From Tetradesmus obliquus (taxonomy: Eukaryota > Chlorophyta > Chlorophyceae > Sphaeropleales > Scenedesmaceae): a stretch of 64,000 nt of DNA. Made by a program: the position numbers and the translations under genes. This document shows, in pieces, positions 23,056 through 34,155 of the stretch. How positions within the stretch are numbered: the stretch's first letter is position 1; every line of letters starts with the position of its first letter. Under the pieces are notes generated by a model. That model did no database searches. It was not told the DNA's origin and saw only the letters and a program-made list of their open reading frames with translations. The stretch spans positions 2,948,501-3,012,500 of the forward strand of contig CP126192.1 of the NCBI GenBank assembly GCA_030272155.1, read 5' to 3'.

Positions 23056-24498
23056 CTACTTGCTGCGCACCAGCACCCTGTGTGTAATGTTTATCAGCGC
23101 CTCGCGTGCCGCCAGCGCATGCGGGCTGCTGCTCTGCGGCAGCGCCTCTATCTGCTGCGCTGCCAGCTGCGCATGGTGCGCTGCCAGCTCCTTTGCGCGC
23201 TGGATGCCGCTGCTCTGCTGCACCATCTGCAGCGCAGCCTGCACATCTGTCTCCCCCTTGAACTTGCGCTTTATCAGGGGGATGAGCCCTGGCTGCTCCT
23301 CTGCTGCAAACAGCACAGGTGCTGTGGCTAGGCCTGCGCGCATGTCATTCAGTGCTGGCTTGCCCAGCTGCTTGCTGCTGCCCAAGATGTCCAGCAGATC
23401 ATCTACAATCTGGAATGCCAGGCCCTGCATTGCGCAGCAGCAGGCAGCGGCGGCAGCAGTACGGCACACACAAGCATAGAGGCAGCGTCAGTGGGAGTAG
23501 CGCTGCGTGTGGCATGGCAAACAGACCGGGGACACATGTGTACACATGGGCATGCTGATGCATGGCTGCTGTTTGCTCGCTGTGGGTGCTGCACACGATG
23601 CAGTCTATGCTTTGACTTCTGAGCTTCCGGCTGCCGGACAAAACCCAACCATTCCTTCAAATACAACGCACGCGCCATACATTCCTGCAGCAATTGGCCC
23701 TGCCTCCTGCGCATTTCAGAGCACAGCGCAGCCCCACATCCTCACCAGGTGCCGTCCATACTGCCACGCCAGGTCAGCCACCTCCGGCTGCTGCTCCCCC
23801 AGGATGGCCACAGCACGCGAGCTGTTAGCCATGAGGCTAGCTGTCTTGTAATACGTTTTGTCGAGGTAATACGCCATGCTGGTCAGCTGCTCCGGCCCTG
23901 CACTCATCTGCATCACCTCGCCAGCAACCAGATGCTCTAGGACCCTCGACAGCAGCTCCACTATCTCTGTGTTCTGCAGAGAAGCCAGCGTGACGCTCGC
24001 GCGCGCAAGCAGGAAGTCTCCTGCAAGGATCGCGAGCTTGTTGCCTGAGCTTGCGTTGAGAGACGAAATGCCGCGCCGCGTCTCAGCATCGTCTAACACG
24101 TCGTCATGCAGCAGCGACGCCACATGGATGAGTTCGGCGATCTCTGCGATACGCTGCTGCCGCCGCCGCTGCTCCTGCGGCCGCTCGTGCGGCGGCCGAT
24201 GATCTGGCAGCAGCAGCTCCGGCGGCGGCGGCTGCTCTGACAGCGCGCTGGACATTAACAGCAGCAGCGTCGGCCGCAGCCGCTTGCCGCGCACGCCAGG
24301 CCTGAAGAAGTACTCTGCTGCCTGCTCGAGCGCTGGCACATTGCTGACAATGCTCTGGCACAGGCGGTCAGACACGATAGAGACTTCATCGCGAACTAGC
24401 GCGAAGGGGTCTACGGCGCTGCCTGCTGCATCCTCAAAGTGCTGCACACGCGGAAGCAGGCGTGCAGGAGCCAAAATAGAAGTGATGTCAGCCGCCAT
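23056..24498 (-). CDS. SPS3: Solanesyl/polyprenyl diphosphate synthase, mitochondrial SPS3 type
   Basis: A trans-long-chain prenyl transferase that extends allylic diphosphates with isopentenyl diphosphate to make the side chain of ubiquinone. Two exons, 24498-23746 and 23424-23056, give 373 residues. The start ATG has a strong ACC-ATG-G context. The first Asp-rich motif DDVLDDAETRR is at 132-142 and the second, GLAFQIVDDLLD, at 252-263; the intron sits exactly before that block. GKRLRPTLLLL, YYLDKTYYKTASL and the C terminus THRVLVR are typical of the plant mitochondrial SPS3 group rather than the plastid SPS1/2 group. A Pro/Arg/Gln-rich insert of about 25 residues (89-115) precedes helix IAEIAELIHVASLLHDD. 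The N terminus is short for a targeting peptide, so location is inferred from family. The gene is divergent from the auxilin gene. Confidence 0.9.
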
Positions 24499-25763
24499 GG
24501 TGGTCAAATGGGGTTTGCAGTGCGCAGTGCAGGTGAAGCGCCAGTGCTGCAGCAATCAAGGCTGTCTACAGGCCGAATTTGTGCAATGGGCTGTTACCCC
24601 TGCTGCTTAAATACACAAAGTACAGGATCCGTGCATGCTCAAATCCATGCTGATGCAACATAGCTGGTAGTTGCGCAATGCTGCACTTGTGGCGCTGTCC
24701 ACTGGTAGATGTGTGGGTGTTGCCCTACGCTACAGCCTGACCCATGCTTGCACAGTAGCAAGTCTGTCACCACAGCAGCACAACTGCTGACAACAGGCTC
24801 TGCAAGGCTCCTCGCAGCTGACAGCAGCCCGCATGTTGCTGCGCACCTGAGCATCGCCGCCCAACGCTGCTGATGCTGTTGCATGCAAGCTGCTCAGGCT
24901 TGTCAGGGAGCTTAATTGCTGCTGCCGTTGCAATTGCCCTCCTGCTGTGTGTGCCTGCAGTTGAAGCAGCAGGTTATCAGCTGAGAGCAGCCAGGCATAA
25001 GCAGCGGAGAGTCAAGCAGGCTTCCTGCAGGCCGTACCTGCCATGCCTGGCTTGCCCAAGGCAGTGCCGCAGTGGCTGCTGCGAGTAGTCCACCTGACAA
25101 AATTTGAATGAGTTATACGTGTTGTTTAGTATCGCAAATTTGCTTTCTGCAGCCCATCTATGTACCTGGCTTTGCTGCTGCTGCTGCTGCCAAGCGCCCA
25201 CACAAACTAAGGCTGGCGAAGGACGCCTGCATGCTACTGTATCAAGGCAGAAAACTATGTAATGGTCGTATCGCTTTCTATAGCAGCATGCTGGCAGCCT
25301 AAACTGGTGTATTGATCTGCCTGAGCTTCAGTAGCGGACAGAAGCAACAGCAGCAGTAGCCCGATTGTTCGAACGCTCACAATAGTGTGCTCAATCGACT
25401 CATGCTTGCTTAGCAGGTGTCACCAGCAGCAACCTACATAACTTGACAAGTGTGCCAAGCCAGGCACCCCCGTGAGATTCGGTGCACAGGTACTCTAAAG
25501 TGAAGACATGTTCAAAAACGAACTAGTTTAACCTCTAATTAAATACTATGCTGTGTCACGCGTAGCAAGCAGCACACGCACTGGAAATCGTTGCACCAAG
25601 CAACCACCTCACTGCTGAAGCACAGCGTGCGCAGTAAAATCGTCTGGTATATCTTCTGCGTCGAAAGTTCTTGCCATTCGCACCTGCCTTGCCTCAGCAC
25701 ATATACAGCAGCAGAAGCACAAAGGAAGCTCAGGGCAACAAATAGGAGCAAGCTTTAGCAAGC
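24499..25763. promoter_or_regulatory. Divergent intergenic region, SPS3-like and auxilin
   Basis: Both flanking genes start outward from here, so two promoters and 5'UTRs are expected. A 71-codon ORF with a signal-peptide-like start (24873-25088, +) is listed separately. The right end (about 25500-25720) is AT-richer and probably holds the auxilin promoter. I see no TATA box I would defend. Confidence 0.45.
24873..25088 (+). CDS. Possible small secreted Cys-rich protein
   Basis: A 71-codon ORF from an ATG: a short polar start, a hydrophobic stretch (GSLIAAAVAIALLLCVPAVEA) that looks like a signal peptide with an A-x-A-type cleavage site, a basic segment and a Cys-rich tail (CRPYLPCLACPRQCRSGCC). 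It has no recognised family and no supporting splice structure. In GC-rich CTG-laden DNA such frames arise by chance, so this is only a candidate. It lies inside the divergent SPS3/auxilin promoter region. Confidence 0.2.
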   Translation: MLLHASCSGLSGSLIAAAVAIALLLCVPAVEAAGYQLRAARHKQRRVKQASCRPYLPCLACPRQCRSGCCE

Positions 25764-28700
25764 ATGGGCAGCAAAGCCCATGACCCCTTCGGGGACATCA
25801 TGGCTGGTGTGCTGGGCAAGCAGACCATGGCAGAACAGAAGGCCAGCATGGCAGGCAAGCCACCTGCGACACCGCAGAGGCCAGCTGCTGCTGGCGCGGG
25901 TGCAGGCGCAAATGGGCTTCCTGCAACACCTCCAGTGCCAATTGGCACTGCAGGATACAGTGGCAGTGCATCGAGGCCCACATCAGCAAAGAGTATAGCA
26001 GCAGGCTCCCCGAGCAGCAGCAGCACAGTGCTGGCAGGCCTAGACGACCCCTTTGCAGGACTGGGTGGCATCAGCAAGCCTGCCCCCATGATGGCACCCA
26101 GGTGGGCACTGAGCTGCTGACGAAGCTATACAGCTGTTTACTGCTTTGTAGATGTTGTTTGAGCTCAGCAAGCGTTGAAGATGTGCTGCTAGCATCGATG
26201 GATAGCTTTCTGCCATACGCTAGGCTGTGTTGTATAGTAGTCTACAGTAGTCTACCAGGCAACACATCTGTGTGTATGCATCCTGCAGGGCACCAGCAGC
26301 TGCTGTTGCGCGGTCGCCTACTCCTCCGCCTGTCAACAGGCCTGCGGTGCAGCAACACAGCAGCAGCTCTGGTGAGCAGGGCAGGGCGCAGTGCTGCACA
26401 GCCTTCAGCTGTGCTGTGCACTACTGCTGAGCAAGCTTGGTGTGTCCCCCTGTAAAGTGTGCCTAAGCAGAGCTTTAGAAAGTGTGTTGCGCTGTCTGTC
26501 AGCTAAGGACAACTACAGGCCTGTATGTATCACTTGTCTGCGAGTTCTTATCGTCTATCACTGTTTGCCGCTTTGTGCAGGGCCGCCATCGCCAGCTGTG
26601 CAGACAGGAGCTGCAGGGTTTGACCTAGAAGACATGTTTGGACCTGTCAGCAGCACACCCCAGCAGCAGCCGCGGCAACAGCAGCAACCAGCAGCAGCAT
26701 CAGTAGACCATGATGACCCCTTTGCAGCCTTTGACTCTGTGGACGGTGCAGCAGCAGCAGTGCCTGCCACGCCACCCCCTGCTCAACCAATGCCACAGCC
26801 GGGTGAGCAGCTGCGACCAATTTGATGCACATCGCTGCTGTGTAGTGCATACGGCGTCTAGGTTCATGCCGTAATGCAGTGAACACATGTCTTACTTGGA
26901 TCTGCATGATGCAACTCTGGCACACATACTGCTGTACGCGTGTGCCACACCTGCTGCACACTCACAGCACCCGCCGCCAATTCATGTATCTCACTGCTGC
27001 TGCCGCAGCCACCAGCAGACCTGCAGCTGCTGAGGCGCCTGCAGCAGCTGGCGTGTCACTGCCAAGGCATGACAGCAGCGAGCATGTGCAGCAGCAGCAG
27101 CAGCAGCAGCAGCGGCCAGGCAGCAGCTCTGCAGTGGCTGAAGCGCCAGCAGCAGCTGCTGCGACTGGGCCTAGGTCTGGCTCAAAGTACTTTGAGCAGT
27201 ATGAACAGCAACAGCAGCAGCAACAGCAGGGGTATGGCAGCAGCGACAGCTCCCGCTTCAGGCAAGGCGCAGCAGCTGCTGCCCCGAGCAGCTTCTCCAG
27301 CCTTGCTGCTGAGCAGCGCGTGGCAGCCATTGCAGGCGCAGGCTCCATGGCAGACAGGCCCTACCAGCAAGGCGGCGGCAGCAGCAGCTACGGCAGCGGC
27401 GGCATAGACAGCGGTTACGGCTACGGGGGCAGCTATGGGGCAGAGGGTGTAGGGGCTGGCAGCGGCAGCGGCAAGGGCTGGGGTGGGCTGCTGAAGAGCG
27501 TGACCAAGACTGCAGCAACGCTCGGCAAGAAGGGCCTCAAGGCAGCACAGGTGAAGGGCGGCTGTCTGCAGCAGCAGCTGAGCTAGCAGCAGCAGCAGCA
27601 ACATTAGCAAGGAGATTGGTCTGCAAGTATACAGCCATCTGTGGACGCGATGTGACACCTTGTGCATTGTGCTGCGTGCATCATGGTTTCTAGTCGACGG
27701 ACTGTGAAGCAGCAGCAGCAGCAGCAACACCACATGTATCCTCCGACCATCTTGCCTTGTGTGTGCCATTGCTTGCTGGCCTGACTGTGTTGCAGGCGGG
27801 GCTGCAGCAGCTTGAGACGGCGCTGGAAGGCATGGACCGGCCAGGAGCAGCAGGCGGTAGCAGCAGCGGCAGCGGCGGCGCAGGCTACCTCCCGGAGGAC
27901 CTACCTGCAGAGCGCGTGCTGTCTATGGCCATCCACATCAGCGAGATGCCCAGCACAAGGCAGGAGGAGGCGCTGGGCCGGCTGCCGCGCCCGGTGCGGC
28001 TCAAGGTGCTGGCGCTGCTTCGCGAGCAGGCGGTGCTGGAGGGCGAGGAGCAGCAGGCGCAGCAGCAGTTTGCAGGAGCTGGCCCTGCTGGTGCAACAGA
28101 GGCAGCAGCAGGCGCTGGTGTGATCCATACACGCGAGTTTGACCTGTCGGAAGGTGACAGGCAGCAGGCAGCAGCAGCTGCAAGGCCGGCGTCTGGCCGC
28201 GCGTCACCAGCGGGAGGAGCAGCAGCAGCATCACCCGCAGCAGCAGGGGTGAGCGGTGGACGCGCGGCATCGCCTGCAGCAGCAGCGGCAGTGCGGCCAG
28301 TACCCCCTCCACCTGCACCTGTTGCAGCACCACCAGCAGCAGCAGCAGCTGCTGAGGATGACCTACTGGGCATGAGCTCACCCAAGAAGGCAGCAGCAGC
28401 AGCAGCGGCGGCGGCAGCACCAGCAGCAGGTCCAAATCGGCTGGTCAGCGTAGATAACATGGACGACTTCTTCTCAGGCGGTGCAGCAGCCAGCAGCAGC
28501 AAGCCGGCGCAGCAGCAGCAGCGGCCGAAATCAGCGCACGCGTCCGCCGGCAGCAGCAGCAGCATGAGCAAGAGCCACAGCAGCTCGGACGGGCAGCTTG
28601 CGGACCTGCTGGGTGGGGGCGGCCCTGCTGCTGCTGGCGCTGCTGGTGGCAGGGGCGCTGCTCCTGCCAAGAGCAGCAGCATGATCAACCTGGGTGGCCT

Positions 28701-30537
28701 GGAGGGGCTCAGCTTGGATGCTGTGGATGTTGGCAGGCACGGGTGAGCAGGCGCTGATGGTTGCTAGCAGGGGCTGCCGCTGCTAGCAAGACGAGGCCAG
28801 TGTGCGTTGCTATGCAGCTGCTGTTGCTTGTACTTTTATTCCTGCTTCGTGCGCTTTGTGCGGTATACTGCCTGCGAGAAGCTGCGCTGCGCACCTGTTG
28901 CCGCAAAGGATACCGATTCCCTGGCTCTGCCGCCCAGCTGGACACCCCATTACACCCTCACATGTTTTGTCCTGCTGCTGCTGCTGTTGCTGCTCTTCCC
29001 CGTGCCCTCCTGCAGGGACTTATACGCTGATGCAGGCGCGGAGGCAGCAGCTGGCGATGTTGAGGAGCCCGAGCTGCGCCGGCAGCTGCGTGCTGCGCGC
29101 GCTGCGGAGAAGCACGCCAAGATGAAGGCTGCGCTGGCTGAGCAGCAGGCCAAGGAGGCGGCTGAGACGGAGCGGCGGCAGCAGCAGCAGGCGCACAAGC
29201 AGGCGCACCAGCAGCGCATTGAGGCGTGGCGCAACAAGAACAAGGTGGGGGTGGGGGCAGCAGGCTGGACTGCTGACATGCATGCGCATGCAGCTGGTCC
29301 TGGTGCTGGAGCAGAGCATTGCAACTGTGTGAGCAACTGGGCGGCAGTGTGGTTGGCAGGCAGCTGCTAGCTCTGTGCGCCAGTTTCCCGCCATGCTTGC
29401 TGTGTGACCCTGTGGCGGCTCACAGTGTCTACTCTAGCTGATCGAGTAGAGTGTAAACGCAGCACCTGTCCTTCTTGTGGGTGCAGATATTCATGCTGCT
29501 GCTCAAATGCTGAACTCTGGTTTTGTCTGCTGGCATGCTTGTGCTGACATGCTGCTGCTGCAGGGCAATGTGCGTGGGCTGCTGGGCAGCCTGCAGACGG
29601 TGCTGTGGGAGGGCAGCGGCTGGGTGCCCATCGGCATGGCAGACCTGCTGGAGCCGGCACAGGTGGGGTGGTGGGCTGGTTGGGTGTGGGCTGGCGGGGG
29701 ACCGAGAGCAGAGGTATATGGAGTCGCATGTGTGGGGCTGCGCAGACTTTGCACGAGGTCTATCTGGGTGCATGCGCACGTGTGTGAAGAGGTATATAAC
29801 CTTGGGGAGGTACCTAGCAGGATTTGGCATGCGAGATTGCTTCAGCAAGTAATCAGTAACCCCATTCCTTCCTGCCCGTGCTGTAGCTTCCTTCCTGCCC
29901 GTGCCGTAGCTGGTACTGTGTCTCGGGACAGCGGGTGTGACACCTGCTGCTGTTGCTGGTGTCAGTGCTGCTCCTGCTGTTGATGCGGCTGGCGAGCTGC
30001 CTGCATTCTGTGTCCACGATTTGATGTTGCATCTGGTACAAAGTTGAAATCGCCTGGAAAATTCAAACCAGTGGATGACTGGTTTGAAATACTTGACGAT
30101 TTTAAGTTTATGCCAGATACAGTATCAAATAGCAGGCACATGGTGCAGGCAGCTCATCGTCATCATCATCAACATCACGTAATCATGACGGCAGTAGTGA
30201 CAGCGGCAACAGCAGCACGAGTCACAGGTTTAGTTGCGAGGCACAGTGCCAGCTACAGCATGGACACAGCATCCATATGTGGCATGTCAACCGGCTGCAA
30301 TATGCACAGCTGCAAGGGAGACGCAAGTGTAATAGTTGCTCTGCGCTGCTGCTGCTGCTGCTGCTGGCTGCGGGCTGCTGCTCGCGCTGTGCGCAGGTGC
30401 GCAAGGCGTGGATGAAGGCCAACCTTCTGGTGCACCCCGACAAGGTGCGGCAGCGCAACGGGGGTGATGAGCAGGTGGCGATTGCTGACATGATCTTCGA
30501 CACGCTCAAGGAGGCCTGGGGACAGTTCAGGAACTGA
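25764..30537 (+). CDS. Auxilin-like J-domain protein (clathrin uncoating)
   Basis: Eight exons: 25764-26101, 26289-26371, 26581-26802, 27009-27550, 27796-28742, 29016-29244, 29564-29662, 30397-30537; 866 residues, phases intact. The C-terminal J domain (about 787-866) begins NVRGLLGSLQTVLWEGSGW and ends VRKAWMKANLLVHPDKV...FDTLKEAWGQF. The HPDK motif (833-836) is what stimulates Hsc70 ATPase, and this auxilin-type J domain recruits Hsc70 to strip clathrin coats in the cytosol. Ahead of it lies a charged coiled coil (about 725-785). The N-terminal 700 residues are disordered and Ala/Ser/Gln-rich but carry three DPF motifs (residues 7-9, near 95, and in exon 3) and acidic DLL motifs (EDDLLG, LADLLG), the usual AP2- and clathrin-binding peptides. 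Intron 7 is long (734 bp) and contains an AT-rich hairpin. Confidence 0.92.
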
Positions 30538-31807
30538 GCCAGCTGGTCCGGCAGTTACACTGCTGCACTGCCAAGCTGCACATGTGTGCTGTGCTTTTCT
30601 GGGTCGCTGGCACGCGGACACTTGCAGAGCGGGCGTTACAACCAGCGCAGCATTTAGGTGTGGCACGCAGTGAGATAGGGGTGTGGTATGCTGTTGAGGT
30701 GTCTCATGGAGTCACGCGGCAGCACTGCCTGCCTGCTGCAGAGCCGCGCGGCTGAGCGAGGGACTGCACTCTTGTACAGGCAGGGTGTGATGGGCTGTGC
30801 TGCAGCAGAGTCGATGTGCACAGCAATAGGCATGGTTGGGGTGGGTAGCAGCAGGAGATCCCGTACAGTATGCTTAGTCCCCGCTGCACTGAGCAGGTAC
30901 TGCTGGCTCACGGTGCTGGTGTGAGCTGGATGTTTGTTGCGGTGTCGTGGTCTGGCTGGTTGCATCTGTGCAAGCTGGCAAATACGGCTGCATAGGCAGT
31001 ATGGCTGTACATAGTGCCAACGGGTGCTTCTGGCAGCTAAGCGCGCCAGCTCATCAACATGCACAGTGGCATGCAAGCGGTTTCTGATTTGCTTGCTGAT
31101 TACTGGTCAGGGGTGCTGGTGTTGCTCACTCATGCGCCAGTGTGGTGTACAGTGGGCTGATGAGCAGAAGAGGCTGCAGTCACACTGCGAGCAAGCAGCA
31201 ACCGCGGTGTGCACAGCACAGCACGATACATGCATATCCAGGCCAATGTTCTGGTTGTGCGCTTATATGGCTTGATGGTTTTGATACGAGCAGAAACAGT
31301 CCCTGGTCTTCTTCCTGATGAGGGTGGTGTGCATGTGTTCTGGCTGGTTCTGGTTGGCAGGGGAGCTTGCTGCTGGCACGGTTGAAACAGCTATCCGAAC
31401 CCTCAGCATCAACGCTGCAGCTGCTGTTCTGTGAAATGACTGGTTTCTGCCTTCAGCTCTGCAGTGCCATCCGCGGGCACGGGCATGCTGGCTCAGCGTT
31501 TGGCTGTTTGGCTGGTGCAGTGTTGCAGGCAGGGATGCGACCGCCAGATCTGTTGTGTGACACGGCTGCTGTAGTGAGCGTAGATTGTGTTGTTGTTGGT
31601 TATCTGACCGTGGAGGCGTGATGCCAAGTGATGCCAAGTGCGCTTCAGTGCTCAGGTTCTTGTGCTGCGGCACTGGTAAACCATGGCCAAGTCAGGTCAT
31701 TGCACAAGCCCTATAGGGTTCTACTTGAAGTTCTGGCAGCTTCAGAGGCACTACCAACGTCCAGAACACACAAATAATAAGCACCGCGCCACTTTTTTGA
31801 CCTCCAT
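30538..31807. other. Intergenic region after auxilin
   Basis: Two genes in the same direction flank it. No ORF has a recognisable domain or a consistent exon structure, and I found no TGTAA close to the auxilin stop. The right end presumably holds the promoter of the TIM44-like gene. Confidence 0.4.
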
Positions 31808-34155
31808 ATGCCTGTAACTCGCAGACCGGCTCTGCACCAGCAACATTGTACTCGTCCTGTCCAGCACGGAACGGCACAGCAGTGGCTGTACTTCAGCAGA
31901 TCAAGCTACCTGAGTTCGCATCAACTACAAAAGGTTGAGGGCAGTGAGCGATCCCCAGCAATGCGCCACAGACTGTCGCAGCTGCTGCACTGGAGCAACT
32001 CACAAACTTCGTGGTCCTTGATAGCCAGGGCTGCATCTGATCATGCACTGTTCAGATCTTCTGCAACAATCTGTACAAGCAATGCGTTGCAACAAATAAG
32101 TTGTGCAGGTAGTCCTACAGCCCAGCAGCAGCGGCAGCACAAACACCATCAACTGCAGCAGCAGCGCTGGGAGCTGCTGCTTCATCAGCAGTGCTGGCTG
32201 CCTCATCCGGCTGCAGGCCTCAGGCACCTCCTAGCTTCACAACAGCAGCAGCAACAGGAGGAGCAGCAAGGCAGTGCCCAACCTAGCCAGCCAGGTGCCC
32301 AGGAGGCACCCAACAGCAGTAGCAGCAGCAGCAGCAGCAAAGAAGGGACAAGCAGCACCGAGGGAGACAGCAGCAACGGCAGCAGCACCGCGAGCAGCAG
32401 CAGTGATGCAGCAGGTGATAGCAGCAGCAGTAGCAGCGGTAAGGATCCCCCGGATGAGGCGCTGCTGGCTGAGTGGCGCACTGCCAGCGCTCAATGGTAT
32501 GGCAGCGGACTGAACTTCATAGTGCACAGGTGAGCGAGGTTGCTGAACTTCACTATGACCTGCAATTGGTCCGTGCTGTAAAAACGCCGCAGGCGTCATG
32601 TCTTTGCTCTGCTTTGCGTGGCTACATGTGTACTGCACACCATGCCTGGTCAGCCTGCATGTACTGCTTTTACCGCTCATCATGCCTGCCTGTACTGCAT
32701 GAATTGCCTGCACCGCACGCCATGCTTTGTCAGCCTGTCTGTACTGCTTGTACTGCTCATCGTGCCTGCCTGTACTGCCTGTACTGCCTGTACTGCCTGC
32801 AGCCACCTTGAGATGCCCAACATGTCCAGCTGGAGCTTCCTGTACCGCCAGCAGCCGGGGCTGCTGTCGCAGCTGATCTGGCCCAAGGGCGCCAGCGCGA
32901 TGACGCGCCTGCTGCGCTGGAACTTTGCAAAGGTAGGACGCGCTTGTGTGGCAGGGGTTCCCAGTACTCGCCTGCGAATGCAAGCCTTGTGATTGAAGTA
33001 CCATAGTTGAAAAACGTCCTGCCTTGGCGGTGGGTGGCGTTGATTGAATGCTTGAGTTCACACCAGCACGCGGCAATGGCGCAGCTGCAGCGATGCAAAG
33101 CTCCAGAAGCAGCAGGAGCGCTTACTGAGGTAAGACCGTGCAAAGCGAAGTCACAAGGATCCTTGTATGCTGCCTGCTGATGCTGGTTGGCACTGGGCTG
33201 TTCTGGCCCACCTACAACCTGCTCCTGTTCAACATGTGTCCGTGCTGCCATGAGCTGATAACTTGCAGGCCAGCACTGTGGCTGTGCCGCTGCTGGAGGA
33301 GGCACACGGTGACTTTGAAGTTGAGGAGTTCACACAGTGCGCCTCGCAAGCCATCACTGCAGTGCTGGAGCTGTATGCGGCAGCAGACTGGGCCACTCTC
33401 AGGTGAGTAGCAGGGTGTGGTGCTTTAGCAGCCGTCACAGGCTGTTCCAGCAGTGTTCAGGTGCATTGTGCCTGTGCAGCAGCGCGTGTCACAGTTCTTG
33501 CAACCTGGTAGGCAGGGGCAGTATGTTGGCAAATGGGAGCTGTCACAACTTGCAGCAGTAGTTGAGTTGCTTGCAAGGTGTCATGCTGCAGCTGTCTTGC
33601 TGGTGGCAATACTTTTACCACAAGTCCGGAGGGTAGTCGAATGTTCAGCCTGATGGTGCCAACTGTGTTGAACTGCTGCTGTTGCTGTTGCCGCCTGCTG
33701 CCATCAGGCCCATGGTATCGTCTGGACTGCTGCAGTCCATGCAGCAAGCACGCGAGGAGCAGCAGCAGTCAGTCAGCAACGTGCGTGTGGAGGTCTCAAA
33801 ACTCGACATCGTCTGCGTGCACAGCATCACGCAGCAGCAGCTTGCAGCGATAGACGAGCAGCGCGCAGGCCAGCAGCTCACCCCATCTGAGCTAGAGGCT
33901 GCATCGGGAGCAGCAGACGCAGACGGCGTGGGCGCTGCCGCCACAGCAGCAGCTGGCCAGTCCTATTGGGACGTGTGCCATGTGTACGTGGAGGCGTCAT
34001 GGCATGCTGATGTGCAGTTGGGTGAGGATGCTGCTGCTGCTGAGGTTGAGCAGCAGCGCAGCGGGCACTGGGTGCTGGCCAGGGGCCCTGTGGTGGTGAA
34101 CAAGGCCATACCGGCAGACGCAGACAAGCCATGGTTCATGCTGGCGTGGATGTGA
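31808..34155 (+). CDS. TIM44/MBA1-like mitochondrial protein
   Basis: Five exons: 31808-32529, 32803-32932, about 33091-33129, 33269-33402, 33708-34155; 490 residues if the first ATG is used. An ATG at 31961 gives MRHRLSQLLHW..., a better mitochondrial presequence (basic, Ser-rich, no acids), so the protein may start there. A Ser/Gln low-complexity stretch follows (about residues 135-225), then WRTASAQWYGSGLNFIVHS and the C-terminal domain: FTQCASQAITAVLELYAAADWATLRPMVSSGLLQS (split over two exons), then KLDIVCVHSI and a closing strand PWFMLAW. This layout is that of the TIM44-like domain, found in the import motor subunit TIM44, the ribosome receptor MBA1 and ribosomal protein mL45. Which role applies here cannot be told. 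Exon 3 is tiny and its acceptor could be six bases earlier. Confidence 0.65.
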
